18,543 nt of DNA from Planctomycetales bacterium (lineage in GTDB: Bacteria; Planctomycetota; Planctomycetia; Pirellulales; Thermoguttaceae): the NCBI GenBank assembly GCA_007122045.1, contig SKJM01000617.1:1-18543 (forward strand). Direction: 5' to 3'. Position numbers and translations under genes: made by a program. Shown in pieces: positions 1-6,915 of the stretch; the stretch's first letter is position 1; the number at the start of each line of letters is the position of its first letter. The notes below the pieces were generated by a model, which saw nothing but the letters and a program-made list of their open reading frames with translations, was not told where the DNA came from and searched no databases.

Positions 1-11
1 GAAGGGGATCG

Positions 12-251
12 TCAATTGCAATGCGGGGCATGGTTGGACTCCTCTCGGGCAATCTCCTCGGTCGAGAGTGCCGCGTCGAACACTTTGACCTCGTCGATGG
101 TCCCGTGAAAATGGTCTCGAATCTCGGCGGGGCTGGTGCCGAGGCTGCAGCCGATTTCCATGCCCTGCCCGCAGTTGCCGGGGATGTAACCGGGCGTTTC
201 GGCGGTGGCCGCCGGCTTGCCGTCGACGTACAGTTCGTGGATCGCATTAAT
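12..251 (-). pseudogene. LamG (concanavalin A-like) domain protein, C-terminal remnant
   Basis: Read on the minus strand this gives about 79 residues ending at a TGA (12-14). The text has the hallmarks of the last strands of a LamG jelly-roll domain: IHELYVDGKPAAT, then GYIPGN, then GTIDEVKVFDAALSTEEIA, which is the usual closing motif of planctomycete LamG modules. LamG domains are extracellular carbohydrate- or protein-binding folds. There is no ATG, GTG or TTG near its upstream end, and a TGA (252-254, read on minus) stops the frame immediately before INAIHELYVDG. No LamG-like text is visible upstream in the same frame; another frame gives a short VVYANH-like stretch that could be the preceding strand after a one-base slip, but this is weak. 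The best reading is a decayed or truncated gene. A sequencing indel is the alternative. Confidence 0.65.
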
Positions 252-545
252 TCAGACGATGGTTCGCATACACCACCATTCTCGCATGGGTGCGGGGCGG
301 GGTCAACAGGCGGCCAGTTGCCGCTCCAACGGCACGTGCGTTCCCGGCCCGGTGCGAAGGGCGCGTGCGCAAGTGGCGTCCGTCGAATGATGGCCGATCC
401 CATCGGCCGTGTCTCCGGAACCCGGCCGAAGGGAGGTGGTTGACAAGGATTCCCGTTTATGCGACGATTGAGATGGCCGCAGGATGGAAGTTCCCGTCCT
501 TGCCCCGACCCTTCTCCGGTTCCATGTTCCATCAGGAGACACGTC
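252..545. other. Intergenic region with a hairpin and a possible promoter
   Basis: No convincing gene is seen here in any frame. It contains a stem-loop at 390-410 (ATGGCCGAT, loop CCC, ATCGGCCGT; seven perfect pairs plus one wobble and one A-T) without a T-tract, a consensus-like TTGACA at 440-445, and the ribosome binding site of the following gene (AGGAGA, about 534-539). Confidence 0.5.
440..468 (+). promoter_or_regulatory. Candidate promoter for the Tat protein/DUF4058 cluster
   Basis: A perfect TTGACA (440-445) is followed after 17 bases by GACGAT (463-468), a poor -10 match. The position, about 80 bases before the ATG at 546, is sensible. Planctomycete promoters are poorly conserved, so this rests mostly on the -35 match. 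Confidence 0.3.
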
Positions 546-1394
546 ATGAACCAGCAACACACGCGGCGGGCGTTCCTTCGCGAAACGGCGGCCATTGCGT
601 CGGCCGCGGCGGCGCTGCGGGCGGCCGAGGGCCTGGCCGACGACGCGGCGCCCGGCGCACTGCCGAAAATCCGGCTCGGCAGTCTGGAAGTTTCCCGGCT
701 GATCCTCGGCAGCAACCCGTTCTTCGGCTTCAGCCACGGCAACCCGCAAGCCACGGCCGATGAAATGCGGGCGTGGTACACGCCGGAGCAAACCGCCGCG
801 GTTTTGGACCAGGCGGCCGAGCAGGGCGTCACCGCCGTCTGGGCCCCCTGCTACGAGCGTTGGGTCGAGTTGTGGACGGCCTACCGCGCGAACGGCGGCA
901 AGCTGGCGCACTGGATCGCCCAGCCCGACCGACTGCCGATGGAACGCGACATCGACATCGCGGCCGACCACGGCGCCTCGGCCGTTTTCATCCAGGGCGT
1001 CCGGGCCGACGAGCAGGTGCAGGCGGGCGCGTGGGACGTGCTGCGCGGGTGGCTGGAGTGCATCGCCGGGCGCGGCCTGCCCGCCGGCATGGCCACCCAC
1101 CAGGCCACCACCCACCTCGAGGCCGAGAAGCGCGGCATGCCCGCCGACTTCTACAACCAGTGCCTCTACCGGCCGGGGCATTACGTGCCCGAGGGCCCCG
1201 CCGAAACCCTGGCCGCCGTCGAGAAGCTGACCAAGCCGGTGGTCCTGTTCAAGGTGCTGGCGGCCGGGCGGGTGGCCCCGAACGAGGCGCTGCCGCCGGT
1301 GCTGCGCCGCCTGAAGCCGAAGGACGGCGTGTGCATCGGCGTCTTCCCGCGCGAGCGTGACGAGATTGCCGAGAACGCCACGTTCCTCCGTTAG
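546..1394 (+). CDS. Tat-exported TIM-barrel-like protein (aldo/keto reductase-like N-terminus), function unknown
   Basis: This encodes 282 residues. The ATG at 546 is preferred over upstream in-frame starts because it follows AGGAGA with good spacing and directly yields a twin-arginine signal: TRRAFLR at residues 6-12, then an Ala-rich hydrophobic stretch to about residue 35. After the signal, IRLGSLEVSRLILGSNPFFG resembles the first strand of aldo/keto reductases. Repeated helix/strand text (AAVLDQAAEQGVTAVWAP, DIAADHGASAVFIQGV, PVVLFKVLAAGR) fits a TIM barrel. I cannot see the catalytic Asp-Tyr-Lys-His set expected of a true aldo/keto reductase, so oxidoreductase activity is not supported. 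Tat export suggests it folds before transport, perhaps with a cofactor or metal. It sits 12 bases before the DUF4058 gene and probably shares its transcript. A sugar isomerase-like barrel is an alternative. Confidence 0.75.
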   Translation: MNQQHTRRAFLRETAAIASAAAALRAAEGLADDAAPGALPKIRLGSLEVSRLILGSNPFFGFSHGNPQATADEMRAWYTPEQTAAVLDQAAEQGVTAVWAPCYERWVELWTAYRANGGKLAHWIAQPDRLPMERDIDIAADHGASAVFIQGVRADEQVQAGAWDVLRGWLECIAGRGLPAGMATHQATTHLEAEKRGMPADFYNQCLYRPGHYVPEGPAETLAAVEKLTKPVVLFKVLAAGRVAPNEALPPVLRRLKPKDGVCIGVFPRERDEIAENATFLR

Positions 1395-1406
1395 GAGCCA
1401 CACCCA

Positions 1407-2234
1407 ATGCCATCGCCCTTTCCAGGAATGGACCCGTACCTGGAGCATCCGGCAATCTTCCCGGGGCTTCACGACAGTTTCGTAACCTACATCCGCGAGG
1501 CCTTGCAGCCGAAGCTGCCGGAGCCGTACTACGCCGAGATCGGCGACCGGCTGTGGGTCGAGGTGTCCGACCGCAGTATCGAGCCGGACGTGAACGTGCT
1601 GAAATGGAAGGACCAGCCGGAGCCCGAACACGGGGGGAATGACAACGACGCCGGTGGGGCGGCCGTCGCCACGCAAGCACGAACCACACCGGTGGTCGTC
1701 ACGGTGCCGCACGACGAGTTCCGCGAACCGTACGTCGACATCATGGCCCGCATCGAAGGACACGAACGGGTCGTCACGACCATCGAGGTTCTCAGCCTCA
1801 CGAATAAGACGCCCGGCCGCCACGGCCGCGAGCTTTACCTGCAAAAGCAGCGGGAAGTTCTCGAAAGCGACGTGAGCCTCGTGGAAATCGACCTGCTGCG
1901 CGGCGGCGAACACACCACGGCCGTTCCGCTGGGGCGGGCGCGCCGGAAGACCGGCGCGTTCGACTACCACGTTTGCGTCCACTGGTTCGATCGCCTGGAG
2001 ATCTTCTACGTCTATCCGTTCACCGTGCGCGACGTGCTGCCCGAGATCATCGTCCCCCTGCTCCCGCAAGACGGAGCCGTCCTCCTCGACGTGCAGGAGG
2101 TGTTCCAGCGTTGCTACGACACGGGTCCCTACCGGCGGCGCGTGCGTTACGGCGAAGCAGAGACCGTACCGCCTTTGACCGAAGCCGACGCCCAGTGGGC
2201 CGCCGGCCTGGTGCGGGAAGCCTCAAAACCATAG
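1407..2234 (+). CDS. DUF4058 family protein
   Basis: This encodes 275 residues with the diagnostic DUF4058 opening MPSPFPGMDPYLE, followed by FPGLHDSFVTYIREALQ and the segment YYAEIGDRLWVE. The family is uncharacterised and, from general knowledge, common in cyanobacteria and planctomycetes. The middle holds TTIEVLSLTNKT, then a Tyr/Lys-Gln-Arg helix (YLQKQREVLES) and LVEIDLLRGG. This E-x-x-x-x-x-N-K arrangement followed by a VEIDLLR strand looks like Uma2-type PD-(D/E)XK nuclease folds, though that similarity is my inference. No signal peptide is seen, so the protein is probably cytoplasmic. It starts 12 bases after the Tat protein and ends 8 bases before the next gene, which indicates an operon. 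The run of Gly/Asp/Asn at about residues 72-86 is probably a loop insertion. Confidence 0.85.
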   Translation: MPSPFPGMDPYLEHPAIFPGLHDSFVTYIREALQPKLPEPYYAEIGDRLWVEVSDRSIEPDVNVLKWKDQPEPEHGGNDNDAGGAAVATQARTTPVVVTVPHDEFREPYVDIMARIEGHERVVTTIEVLSLTNKTPGRHGRELYLQKQREVLESDVSLVEIDLLRGGEHTTAVPLGRARRKTGAFDYHVCVHWFDRLEIFYVYPFTVRDVLPEIIVPLLPQDGAVLLDVQEVFQRCYDTGPYRRRVRYGEAETVPPLTEADAQWAAGLVREASKP

Positions 2235-2242
2235 GGCAAAGC

Positions 2243-4225
2243 ATGTTCCGAACTGCGATACGTCTGGCACTTCTGCTTGTAAGCGTGGGCGCTCTCACCG
2301 GGTTGGCGCGGGGCGGCCCGCGCTGGTCGCGCGGTCCCGATGGGCGGATCAGCGTCGAACCCGCGCCCGTCGAACGCCGCTTCCAAAACGCCGACTGGCC
2401 CAAGGACTGGGAGCAGGGATTCTGGGACCGCGCGAACTACGTGGTCGCGCAGGTTGCCCGCGACGGCCGCTACGGCGGCACGTACTTCGAGCAGGAAAAG
2501 CGCTCCTATGGCTGGGCGATGCTCTCGGTGCTGGGCGGCTTCGAGGAGCCGGCCATGCGGTTTCTCCAGGCCGAAGACCCCATGGCCCAGCAGTGGAACA
2601 AGCATACCCTGGGCATCGACCTGTTCCCGTGCTTCACCCTCAAGCAGCAGGTGCGCAAGTACTTCTTCTTCGGCGGGGCGATGGAGCCCGAATACCGGGA
2701 ACGCATGAAACGGGCGGCGGGCATCTTCACCGAAAAGGACCCGCTGGGCCGCCCCCATTACGCCTACGCCGGCAAGAGCGGCTGGGGGCCCGACGCGAAG
2801 AACTCGTGGGTCGACGTCCGCAGCACCGACAACCTGAAGCTGATGCGCGACACGTCGGTGTACCTGTTCGCCGAGGAGTCGGGCAACGAGGAGGTGCGGC
2901 GGCTGTACAAGGACCACCTGCGCCGGTTCGTCGTGACGATGTACTACCAGGGGATGGGCGAGTGGGACTCGGAGAACTACCTGGGGCACTCGATCGCCCC
3001 GATGCTTAACCTGTACGACTTCGCCAAGGACCCCGAAGTGAAGATGCTGGCCAAGGCGGCGCTCGACGCCATGGCCGCCGCGGCGGCGGTGAAGTACTGG
3101 CGCGGCGGATTCAACGGGCCGACGTGCCGCGACTACAACCACCCCTATCCCTTCGGCGGCAGCGCCGCGGCGCTCACTTGGCTGTGGTTCGGCGACGCGC
3201 CGGCGCGGCCGGAGCAGTTCGAAGCCGACGAAATCCACCTGATCACCAGCGCCTACCGCCCGCCGCAGGCGGTGGTCCACCTGGCGCGCAAGAACTTTCC
3301 CCGGCCGAAGGAAGTCATCGCCGGCAAGCCGCGCTGGGCCGCGTGGCGCACGCCCGACGACGCCGCGCCCACGTACCGCGAAACGCACTACTTCGGCCGG
3401 ACGTTCCAGTTCGGCACGCTCGCCCGGGGCACGCAGAACCCCGATGTGAACGGCTTCAAGATCCTGGTGTATTCCAGGCGGCGCGGGGCCGAGACGATCA
3501 TGGCCGCCCCGACCGACGAACCCCTCCGGCTCGGCTCCCCGCAGTACCAGGAGGGCATCCTGGCGTCCCACAGCGCCGTGGGCCAGAACGGCAACATGGC
3601 CATCTACCTCACCCGCGAAAGCGACAAGCCGTACCTGTTCCTTGTGCCCGAATCGGCTGAAATCATCGAGCGGGGAGGGGTGACGTTCGTTCGCTGCGAG
3701 CGGACGACCATTGCCCTGTGGCCGATCAACCTGACGCCGCCGCGGCTCGACCGCGAACGGACCGACCGCGTTCAGTACGAGGTGCGAACCGACCGGGAAG
3801 GGCGCGAGGAGCGCCGCCCCCGCTGGACCGGCTCGAAGATCCTTGCCGCCCGGCGCCGTGCGGCCGGCCACTACGGCTTCGCCATCGAGATTGACGAGGG
3901 CAACGCCGAGCGGTTCATCGCGGCGGCCTCGAACATTCGCCCGGAAACCGGCGAAGTGCCCGTACGCGGCGCCGCGGCGATGACCGCCGTGAGCGGGCGC
4001 CGGGTGCGGCTCCAATGGGGCGATACGCTGGCGGCCGTCCACATCTGGCGCGACGGCAGGCTGCGCGACTGGGACAGCCCCGAAGAGTTGGTCGCCTATC
4101 GCACCCTCGACGGCGAACTGATCGACCAGTCGTGGCAGGGCGACGGGACGCTGCGCGTCGCGTCCGGCGGCAAGACATTCACCTGCACCGTCACCCCCGA
4201 CGGCCGGGTGAGCTTCGAAGAGTAA
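2243..4225 (+). CDS. Large exported protein, possible polysaccharide lyase/heparinase-like enzyme
   Basis: This encodes 660 residues. The open frame extends further upstream, but that part overlaps DUF4058. The ATG at 2243 gives a clear Sec signal peptide (MFRTAIRLALLLVSVGALTG), so it is the likely start. The N-terminal half (about 50-320) is helical and rich in Trp/Tyr and paired acidic residues, for example NKHTLGIDLFPCF, NSWVDVRSTDNLKLMRDTS, EWDSENYLGHSIAPMLNLY (about 239-258) and GPTCRDYNHPYPFGG. The C-terminal half (about 340-660) looks beta-rich. A helical toroid followed by a beta-sandwich is the layout of heparinase/alginate-lyase-type enzymes and related glycan-active proteins. No family signature is recognised with certainty, so the enzymatic assignment is inference. 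It lies 8 bases after the DUF4058 stop and may be co-transcribed with it. Periplasmic or secreted location is likely. Confidence 0.7.
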   Translation: MFRTAIRLALLLVSVGALTGLARGGPRWSRGPDGRISVEPAPVERRFQNADWPKDWEQGFWDRANYVVAQVARDGRYGGTYFEQEKRSYGWAMLSVLGGFEEPAMRFLQAEDPMAQQWNKHTLGIDLFPCFTLKQQVRKYFFFGGAMEPEYRERMKRAAGIFTEKDPLGRPHYAYAGKSGWGPDAKNSWVDVRSTDNLKLMRDTSVYLFAEESGNEEVRRLYKDHLRRFVVTMYYQGMGEWDSENYLGHSIAPMLNLYDFAKDPEVKMLAKAALDAMAAAAAVKYWRGGFNGPTCRDYNHPYPFGGSAAALTWLWFGDAPARPEQFEADEIHLITSAYRPPQAVVHLARKNFPRPKEVIAGKPRWAAWRTPDDAAPTYRETHYFGRTFQFGTLARGTQNPDVNGFKILVYSRRRGAETIMAAPTDEPLRLGSPQYQEGILASHSAVGQNGNMAIYLTRESDKPYLFLVPESAEIIERGGVTFVRCERTTIALWPINLTPPRLDRERTDRVQYEVRTDREGREERRPRWTGSKILAARRRAAGHYGFAIEIDEGNAERFIAAASNIRPETGEVPVRGAAAMTAVSGRRVRLQWGDTLAAVHIWRDGRLRDWDSPEELVAYRTLDGELIDQSWQGDGTLRVASGGKTFTCTVTPDGRVSFEE

Positions 4226-4322
4226 AACAGGATCGACGGCGTCCGGCCAGGCTTCCGAGTGATTTCGAGCCGTGGTGCCGGCGTTACCTTTCCGGACAAG
4301 AACGGGAGAATGGGAAACGGTT

Positions 4323-5381
4323 ATGTCCATGAATTTCGACCCCATCGACGACATCCCGCTACCGCCGAAGCCGCCGGAGGAACGCGAGGCGGCGCCGCCG
4401 GAGCCGCTTGATTCGTGCGAGCCCCTTGAGCCGCTTGATTCGTCCGAGCCGCTTGAGCCCCTTGAGCCCCTTGAGCAGGTTGAGCAGGTTGAGCAGGTTG
4501 AGCAGGTTGAGCAGGTTGAGCAGGTTCCGCCTCCCCGCGTGTGGACCCTGCTGCTGATGCTACTGCTGGCGCCGGTCGTTTACATCGTGTTCACGGTAAT
4601 GGCCGTTGCGGTCGTGATGGCTCTTCCGGCCGGCTTCGGTTCTGCCGCCGGCCCGGACGAGCTGTTCGGCGGCGCCGTGGGGCTTTCGCTGCTGATCGTC
4701 TTTGCGCACGGAAGCATAGCCTTGCTCGCCGTCGCCGCGGCGCTGCTGTCGCCGCGGCCGTGGCGCGAGCGGCTCGGCCTGGTGCGGCCGGTGGTGTCGT
4801 GGTGGGCGATGCTCCCGATCCTGGTGGGCACCATGGCCTTCGGTTGGCTGAACGTCCTCATCTGCGCCGCGCTGTTCGAAGCGCCCTCGAAGGGCCTGGA
4901 GGAACTGTTCGAGATGATGACGGTCTTCACCGGACCCGCCGTGGTCCTGGGCGTGATGAACGTGGGCCTCGTGGCGGGCACGGCCGAGGAACTGATCTTC
5001 CGCGGTTACCTGCAAACGCGCCTGCTGCGCCGCTGGGGGCCGCTTGCCGCCATCGTGCCGGTCAGCGTGCTGTTCGGGCTTGTTCACATGGACGTACAGC
5101 ATGCCCTATCGGCGGGCATCATGGGGGCGTGGTTCGGTGTCCTGTGCTGGCGCACCGGGTCGCTGTGGCCGGCAATCCTCTGCCATGCCGGCTACAACGC
5201 GTATGTGTCGATATGGTATGCCGTGGCCGGCATGCCCGAGCAGTCGATGACCTACGCCCAGATGCTCGCCGGATGGGACGCAACCGACACGGTGCTGTTC
5301 AGCCTCTCCGGCGCCGCGCTGCTGTTTTCGATGGCCATCCTGGCAAGAGCCCGCCCCGAGAGCGGGCGGCTGATTGGGTAA
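4323..5381 (+). CDS. CPBP family intramembrane metalloprotease with repeat-bearing N-terminal tail
   Basis: This encodes 352 residues. The ATG at 4323 follows GGGAAA by about five bases; ATG 4329 or an upstream GTG (4272) are alternatives. The first ~68 residues form an acidic, proline-rich, probably disordered cytoplasmic tail ending in EPL and EQV triplet repeats. About six to eight hydrophobic segments follow. The glutamate/histidine motifs of the CPBP (Abi/CAAX protease, Rce1-related) family are complete: EELIFRG with E222, E223 and R227; FGLVH with F251 and H255; and HAGYN with H288 and N292. Members cleave membrane-associated substrates and in bacteria are linked to bacteriocin immunity or prenyl-protein-like processing; the substrate here is unknown. 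It is separated from the preceding gene by 97 bases, so it probably has its own promoter. Confidence 0.92.
   Translation: MSMNFDPIDDIPLPPKPPEEREAAPPEPLDSCEPLEPLDSSEPLEPLEPLEQVEQVEQVEQVEQVEQVPPPRVWTLLLMLLLAPVVYIVFTVMAVAVVMALPAGFGSAAGPDELFGGAVGLSLLIVFAHGSIALLAVAAALLSPRPWRERLGLVRPVVSWWAMLPILVGTMAFGWLNVLICAALFEAPSKGLEELFEMMTVFTGPAVVLGVMNVGLVAGTAEELIFRGYLQTRLLRRWGPLAAIVPVSVLFGLVHMDVQHALSAGIMGAWFGVLCWRTGSLWPAILCHAGYNAYVSIWYAVAGMPEQSMTYAQMLAGWDATDTVLFSLSGAALLFSMAILARARPESGRLIG
4446..4526 (+). repeat. In-frame 9-bp tandem repeat (EPL x3, EQV x6)
   Basis: There are nine consecutive 9-base units: GAGCCGCTT (4446-4454), GAGCCCCTT twice (4455-4472), and six identical copies of GAGCAGGTT (4473-4526). A related, less regular EPL/DSC/DSS array precedes it from about 4401. 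The identical last six units suggest recent slippage expansion. Because the unit is a multiple of three, copy-number change alters only tail length. Confidence 0.95.
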
Positions 5382-5410
5382 CGGGTATGCCGCAATGTCC
5401 GGTGCGCGGT

Positions 5411-5416
5411 TATAAT
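5411..5416 (+). promoter_or_regulatory. TATAAT box overlapping the pentapeptide gene start
   Basis: This is an exact TATAAT in otherwise GC-rich DNA just after the CPBP gene. No good -35 hexamer sits 16-18 bases upstream. If it is a true -10 element, transcription would begin near 5423, inside the reading frame that follows. Confidence 0.35.
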
Positions 5417-5640
5417 TGCTTCGTTCGAGCGTTTGCCTACGGACGTTCCACGAGCAGGAGTCCAAGTCGCCCGAGGAAATCCGGAAAGCAAACCTGTGCC
5501 GCGCCGATCTGCGCGAGGCCGAGATCGACGGCGTCGACTTCTACCTGGTCGACCTCCGCGGCGCCCGATACACGCCGGCGCAGGAGGCCCATTTCCGCCA
5601 GTGCGGCGCCCTCCTGGAGGATCCGGCGCGAGACGGCTGA
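5416..5640 (+). CDS. Pentapeptide-repeat mini-protein
   Basis: This encodes up to 74 residues. The centre reads as consecutive pentapeptides: ANLCRA, DLREA, EIDGV, DFYLV, DLRGA, then RYTPAQEAHFRQCGALLE, a C-terminal pattern typical of short planctomycete pentapeptide proteins. These repeats form a right-handed quadrilateral beta-helix; the role of such short ones is unknown. The start is uncertain: a TAA (5413-5415) closes the frame, the only standard start is TTG at 5416, it lacks a Shine-Dalgarno sequence, and it overlaps a TATAAT box. No ATG or GTG occurs in frame before the repeats. The gene may use an unusual start, or may have lost its 5' end. It converges with the minus-strand zinc-ribbon gene, 57 bases away. 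Confidence 0.65.
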   Translation: MLRSSVCLRTFHEQESKSPEEIRKANLCRADLREAEIDGVDFYLVDLRGARYTPAQEAHFRQCGALLEDPARDG

Positions 5641-5697
5641 ATTGCCACCAACTCCAGCAAAGCCGAGGGAAGCCTGCACCGGACGCGGTCGAGCGTG

Positions 5698-6072
5698 TCA
5701 GCCGGCTCCGCCGCCCGCCTCGAGCCCCTCCTCCGAATCCGACACCTTCGCGTCGCCGAACACGGCTTCGAGTTCCGCAAGATGCTGGCCGGTGGCCGTA
5801 TGGATGACCACGGCCCGGTTCTTGCCGGCGCTTTGGATCTTGCGCACCCCGTGCCCGAACCCCTTGAGCCTTCGCCGCACCTGCGCGGCGCTGAGGTTCA
5901 CGTACAGCTTGTCGCCTTTCGGATCCGCCATATACTCCTCCCTCTCCGCCGGTGTCTGCCGGTGGCCCGTGGCCAGATCGACCCACTCGCCACACTCGCA
6001 CTGAATGCTGCGGCCGAACGCGAACAACGTCACGTCGTACTCGGCTCCGCATTTTGGGCATTGGATGGCCAT
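5698..6072 (-). CDS. Zinc-ribbon protein of unknown function
   Basis: This encodes 124 residues, with ATG at 6072. The N-terminus has a zinc-ribbon-like set, CPKCG (C5, C8) and CECG (C25, C27), on two knuckles separated by a hydrophobic hairpin (VTLFAFGRS). After a short charged linker (residues ~36-55) comes a second module, about residues 56-107, starting KLYVNLSAAQVRRRLKGFGHGVRKI and continuing with a VVIHTATG strand and a helix. Its alternating helix/strand text with basic patches could bind nucleic acid, but that is speculation. The last ~15 residues are acidic and Gly-rich. The gene is third in a minus-strand unit, 44 bases after the preceding gene's stop. I do not recognise a named family for the whole protein. 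Confidence 0.8.
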   Translation of the reverse strand: MAIQCPKCGAEYDVTLFAFGRSIQCECGEWVDLATGHRQTPAEREEYMADPKGDKLYVNLSAAQVRRRLKGFGHGVRKIQSAGKNRAVVIHTATGQHLAELEAVFGDAKVSDSEEGLEAGGGAG

Positions 6073-6116
6073 GCAACGATTTCCCGGCCGTGTGCGAATA
6101 TGCCCGGGCGATTGCC

Positions 6117-6893
6117 TCACCACGGGCGCCACTTCCTTTTGACGAGCCACGCTTCGGCGGCAGCGATGTTCCTGCTTTCGCTGGGCTTGATGGTGTACGC
6201 GCCCCATCGCCCCTCGCAGCACAGGTACAGGCACGTGCCCCCAAAGGTTTCGCCCGACCAACCCGTGGCCATGAAGCGGACCAGAACGCGATGGCCATCG
6301 CCGGAACATTCGACGATGTACGGGGTGCGATGGCGGGCATACCAGTGCCGCGGTTCGACGACCACGGCGAGCGGCACGCCGAAATAGTGAAACAAGACCT
6401 CCTGCACCGTGCATCGCTTGCCCGATTGCGAGTACACGAATCGCCCGTCTTCCTCCTGCTTGATCGGGAGCCGAACGAGCCCTTTCCCCGCTTTCCGCAG
6501 GGCGATTTCGACCGATCCCAGGGCATGGAACGTGCCCCTCTGGTCGCAGGCGGCGGCGTCGATCACCTCCTCGACCGAGCCCTGGGCAACCGCCGACCAG
6601 CGGCCCTTGCGGTACTCCACTTCGAGGAGCAACGCGCCGCGTTCTTCGGCCAGCGGCGTAAGCCGGCCCCAGGTGTCGGACTCGGCATCGGCGCCCTCGG
6701 GGTTCCGCTGCCAATCGAGGTAGAACCGCCCGCGCAGTGCACGGGCTTCCACCTTGAAATACGACAGGACCGGCGACTGGGCAATCGCCGCGCCGAGCGC
6801 TTCCGACAGCTTATCCTTGTCTGTCGCCGTCAGTTTGCGCGCGGCGGGGCGGCGCGGCCGCTCCGACCAGCCTCTTCGATCTCGCCATCGCAT
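6117..6893 (-). CDS. Uncharacterised protein (258 residues)
   Basis: The ATG at 6893 is preceded by AAGGAG with an eight-base spacer, so the start is well supported. The N-terminal ~20 residues are Arg-rich. The rest alternates strands and helices: KLSEALGAAIAQSPVLSYFKVEARALRGRFYLDW, a long LLLEVEYRKGRWSAVAQGSVEEVIDA stretch, and a Trp/Cys-containing C-terminus with GWSGETFGGTCLYLCCEGRWG. Repeated short beta strands with Trp and Gly suggest a compact beta-rich fold. No signal peptide or membrane segment is seen. It starts 22 bases after the SEC-C gene stop and precedes the zinc-ribbon gene. I do not recognise its family; the function is unknown. Confidence 0.75.
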   Translation of the reverse strand: MRWRDRRGWSERPRRPAARKLTATDKDKLSEALGAAIAQSPVLSYFKVEARALRGRFYLDWQRNPEGADAESDTWGRLTPLAEERGALLLEVEYRKGRWSAVAQGSVEEVIDAAACDQRGTFHALGSVEIALRKAGKGLVRLPIKQEEDGRFVYSQSGKRCTVQEVLFHYFGVPLAVVVEPRHWYARHRTPYIVECSGDGHRVLVRFMATGWSGETFGGTCLYLCCEGRWGAYTIKPSESRNIAAAEAWLVKRKWRPW

Positions 6894-6915
6894 TGCCCAA
6901 ACTCCTTCACTCGCG

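Noticed and set aside
390..410. Stem-loop considered as an intrinsic terminator
   Set aside because: No T-run follows on either strand, and no gene ends just before it in either direction.
303..2069. Long minus-strand open frame (588 codons) over the Tat protein and DUF4058 genes
   Set aside because: It is antisense to two genes with clear family or signal motifs, has His/Arg/Val-rich shadow composition and no recognisable domain.
2147..4354. Long minus-strand open frame (735 codons) over the putative lyase gene
   Set aside because: It is a mirror of the GC-rich codon pattern of the plus-strand gene; the plus frame has a signal peptide and ordered protein-like text.
4446..4526. Tandem array considered as a CRISPR or minisatellite outside genes
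   Set aside because: The units are 9 bases, contiguous without spacers and in frame within a coding region.
5252..6526. Minus-strand open frame (424 codons) spanning the CPBP, pentapeptide and zinc-ribbon genes
   Set aside because: It overlaps three better-supported genes on both strands and shows no domain text.
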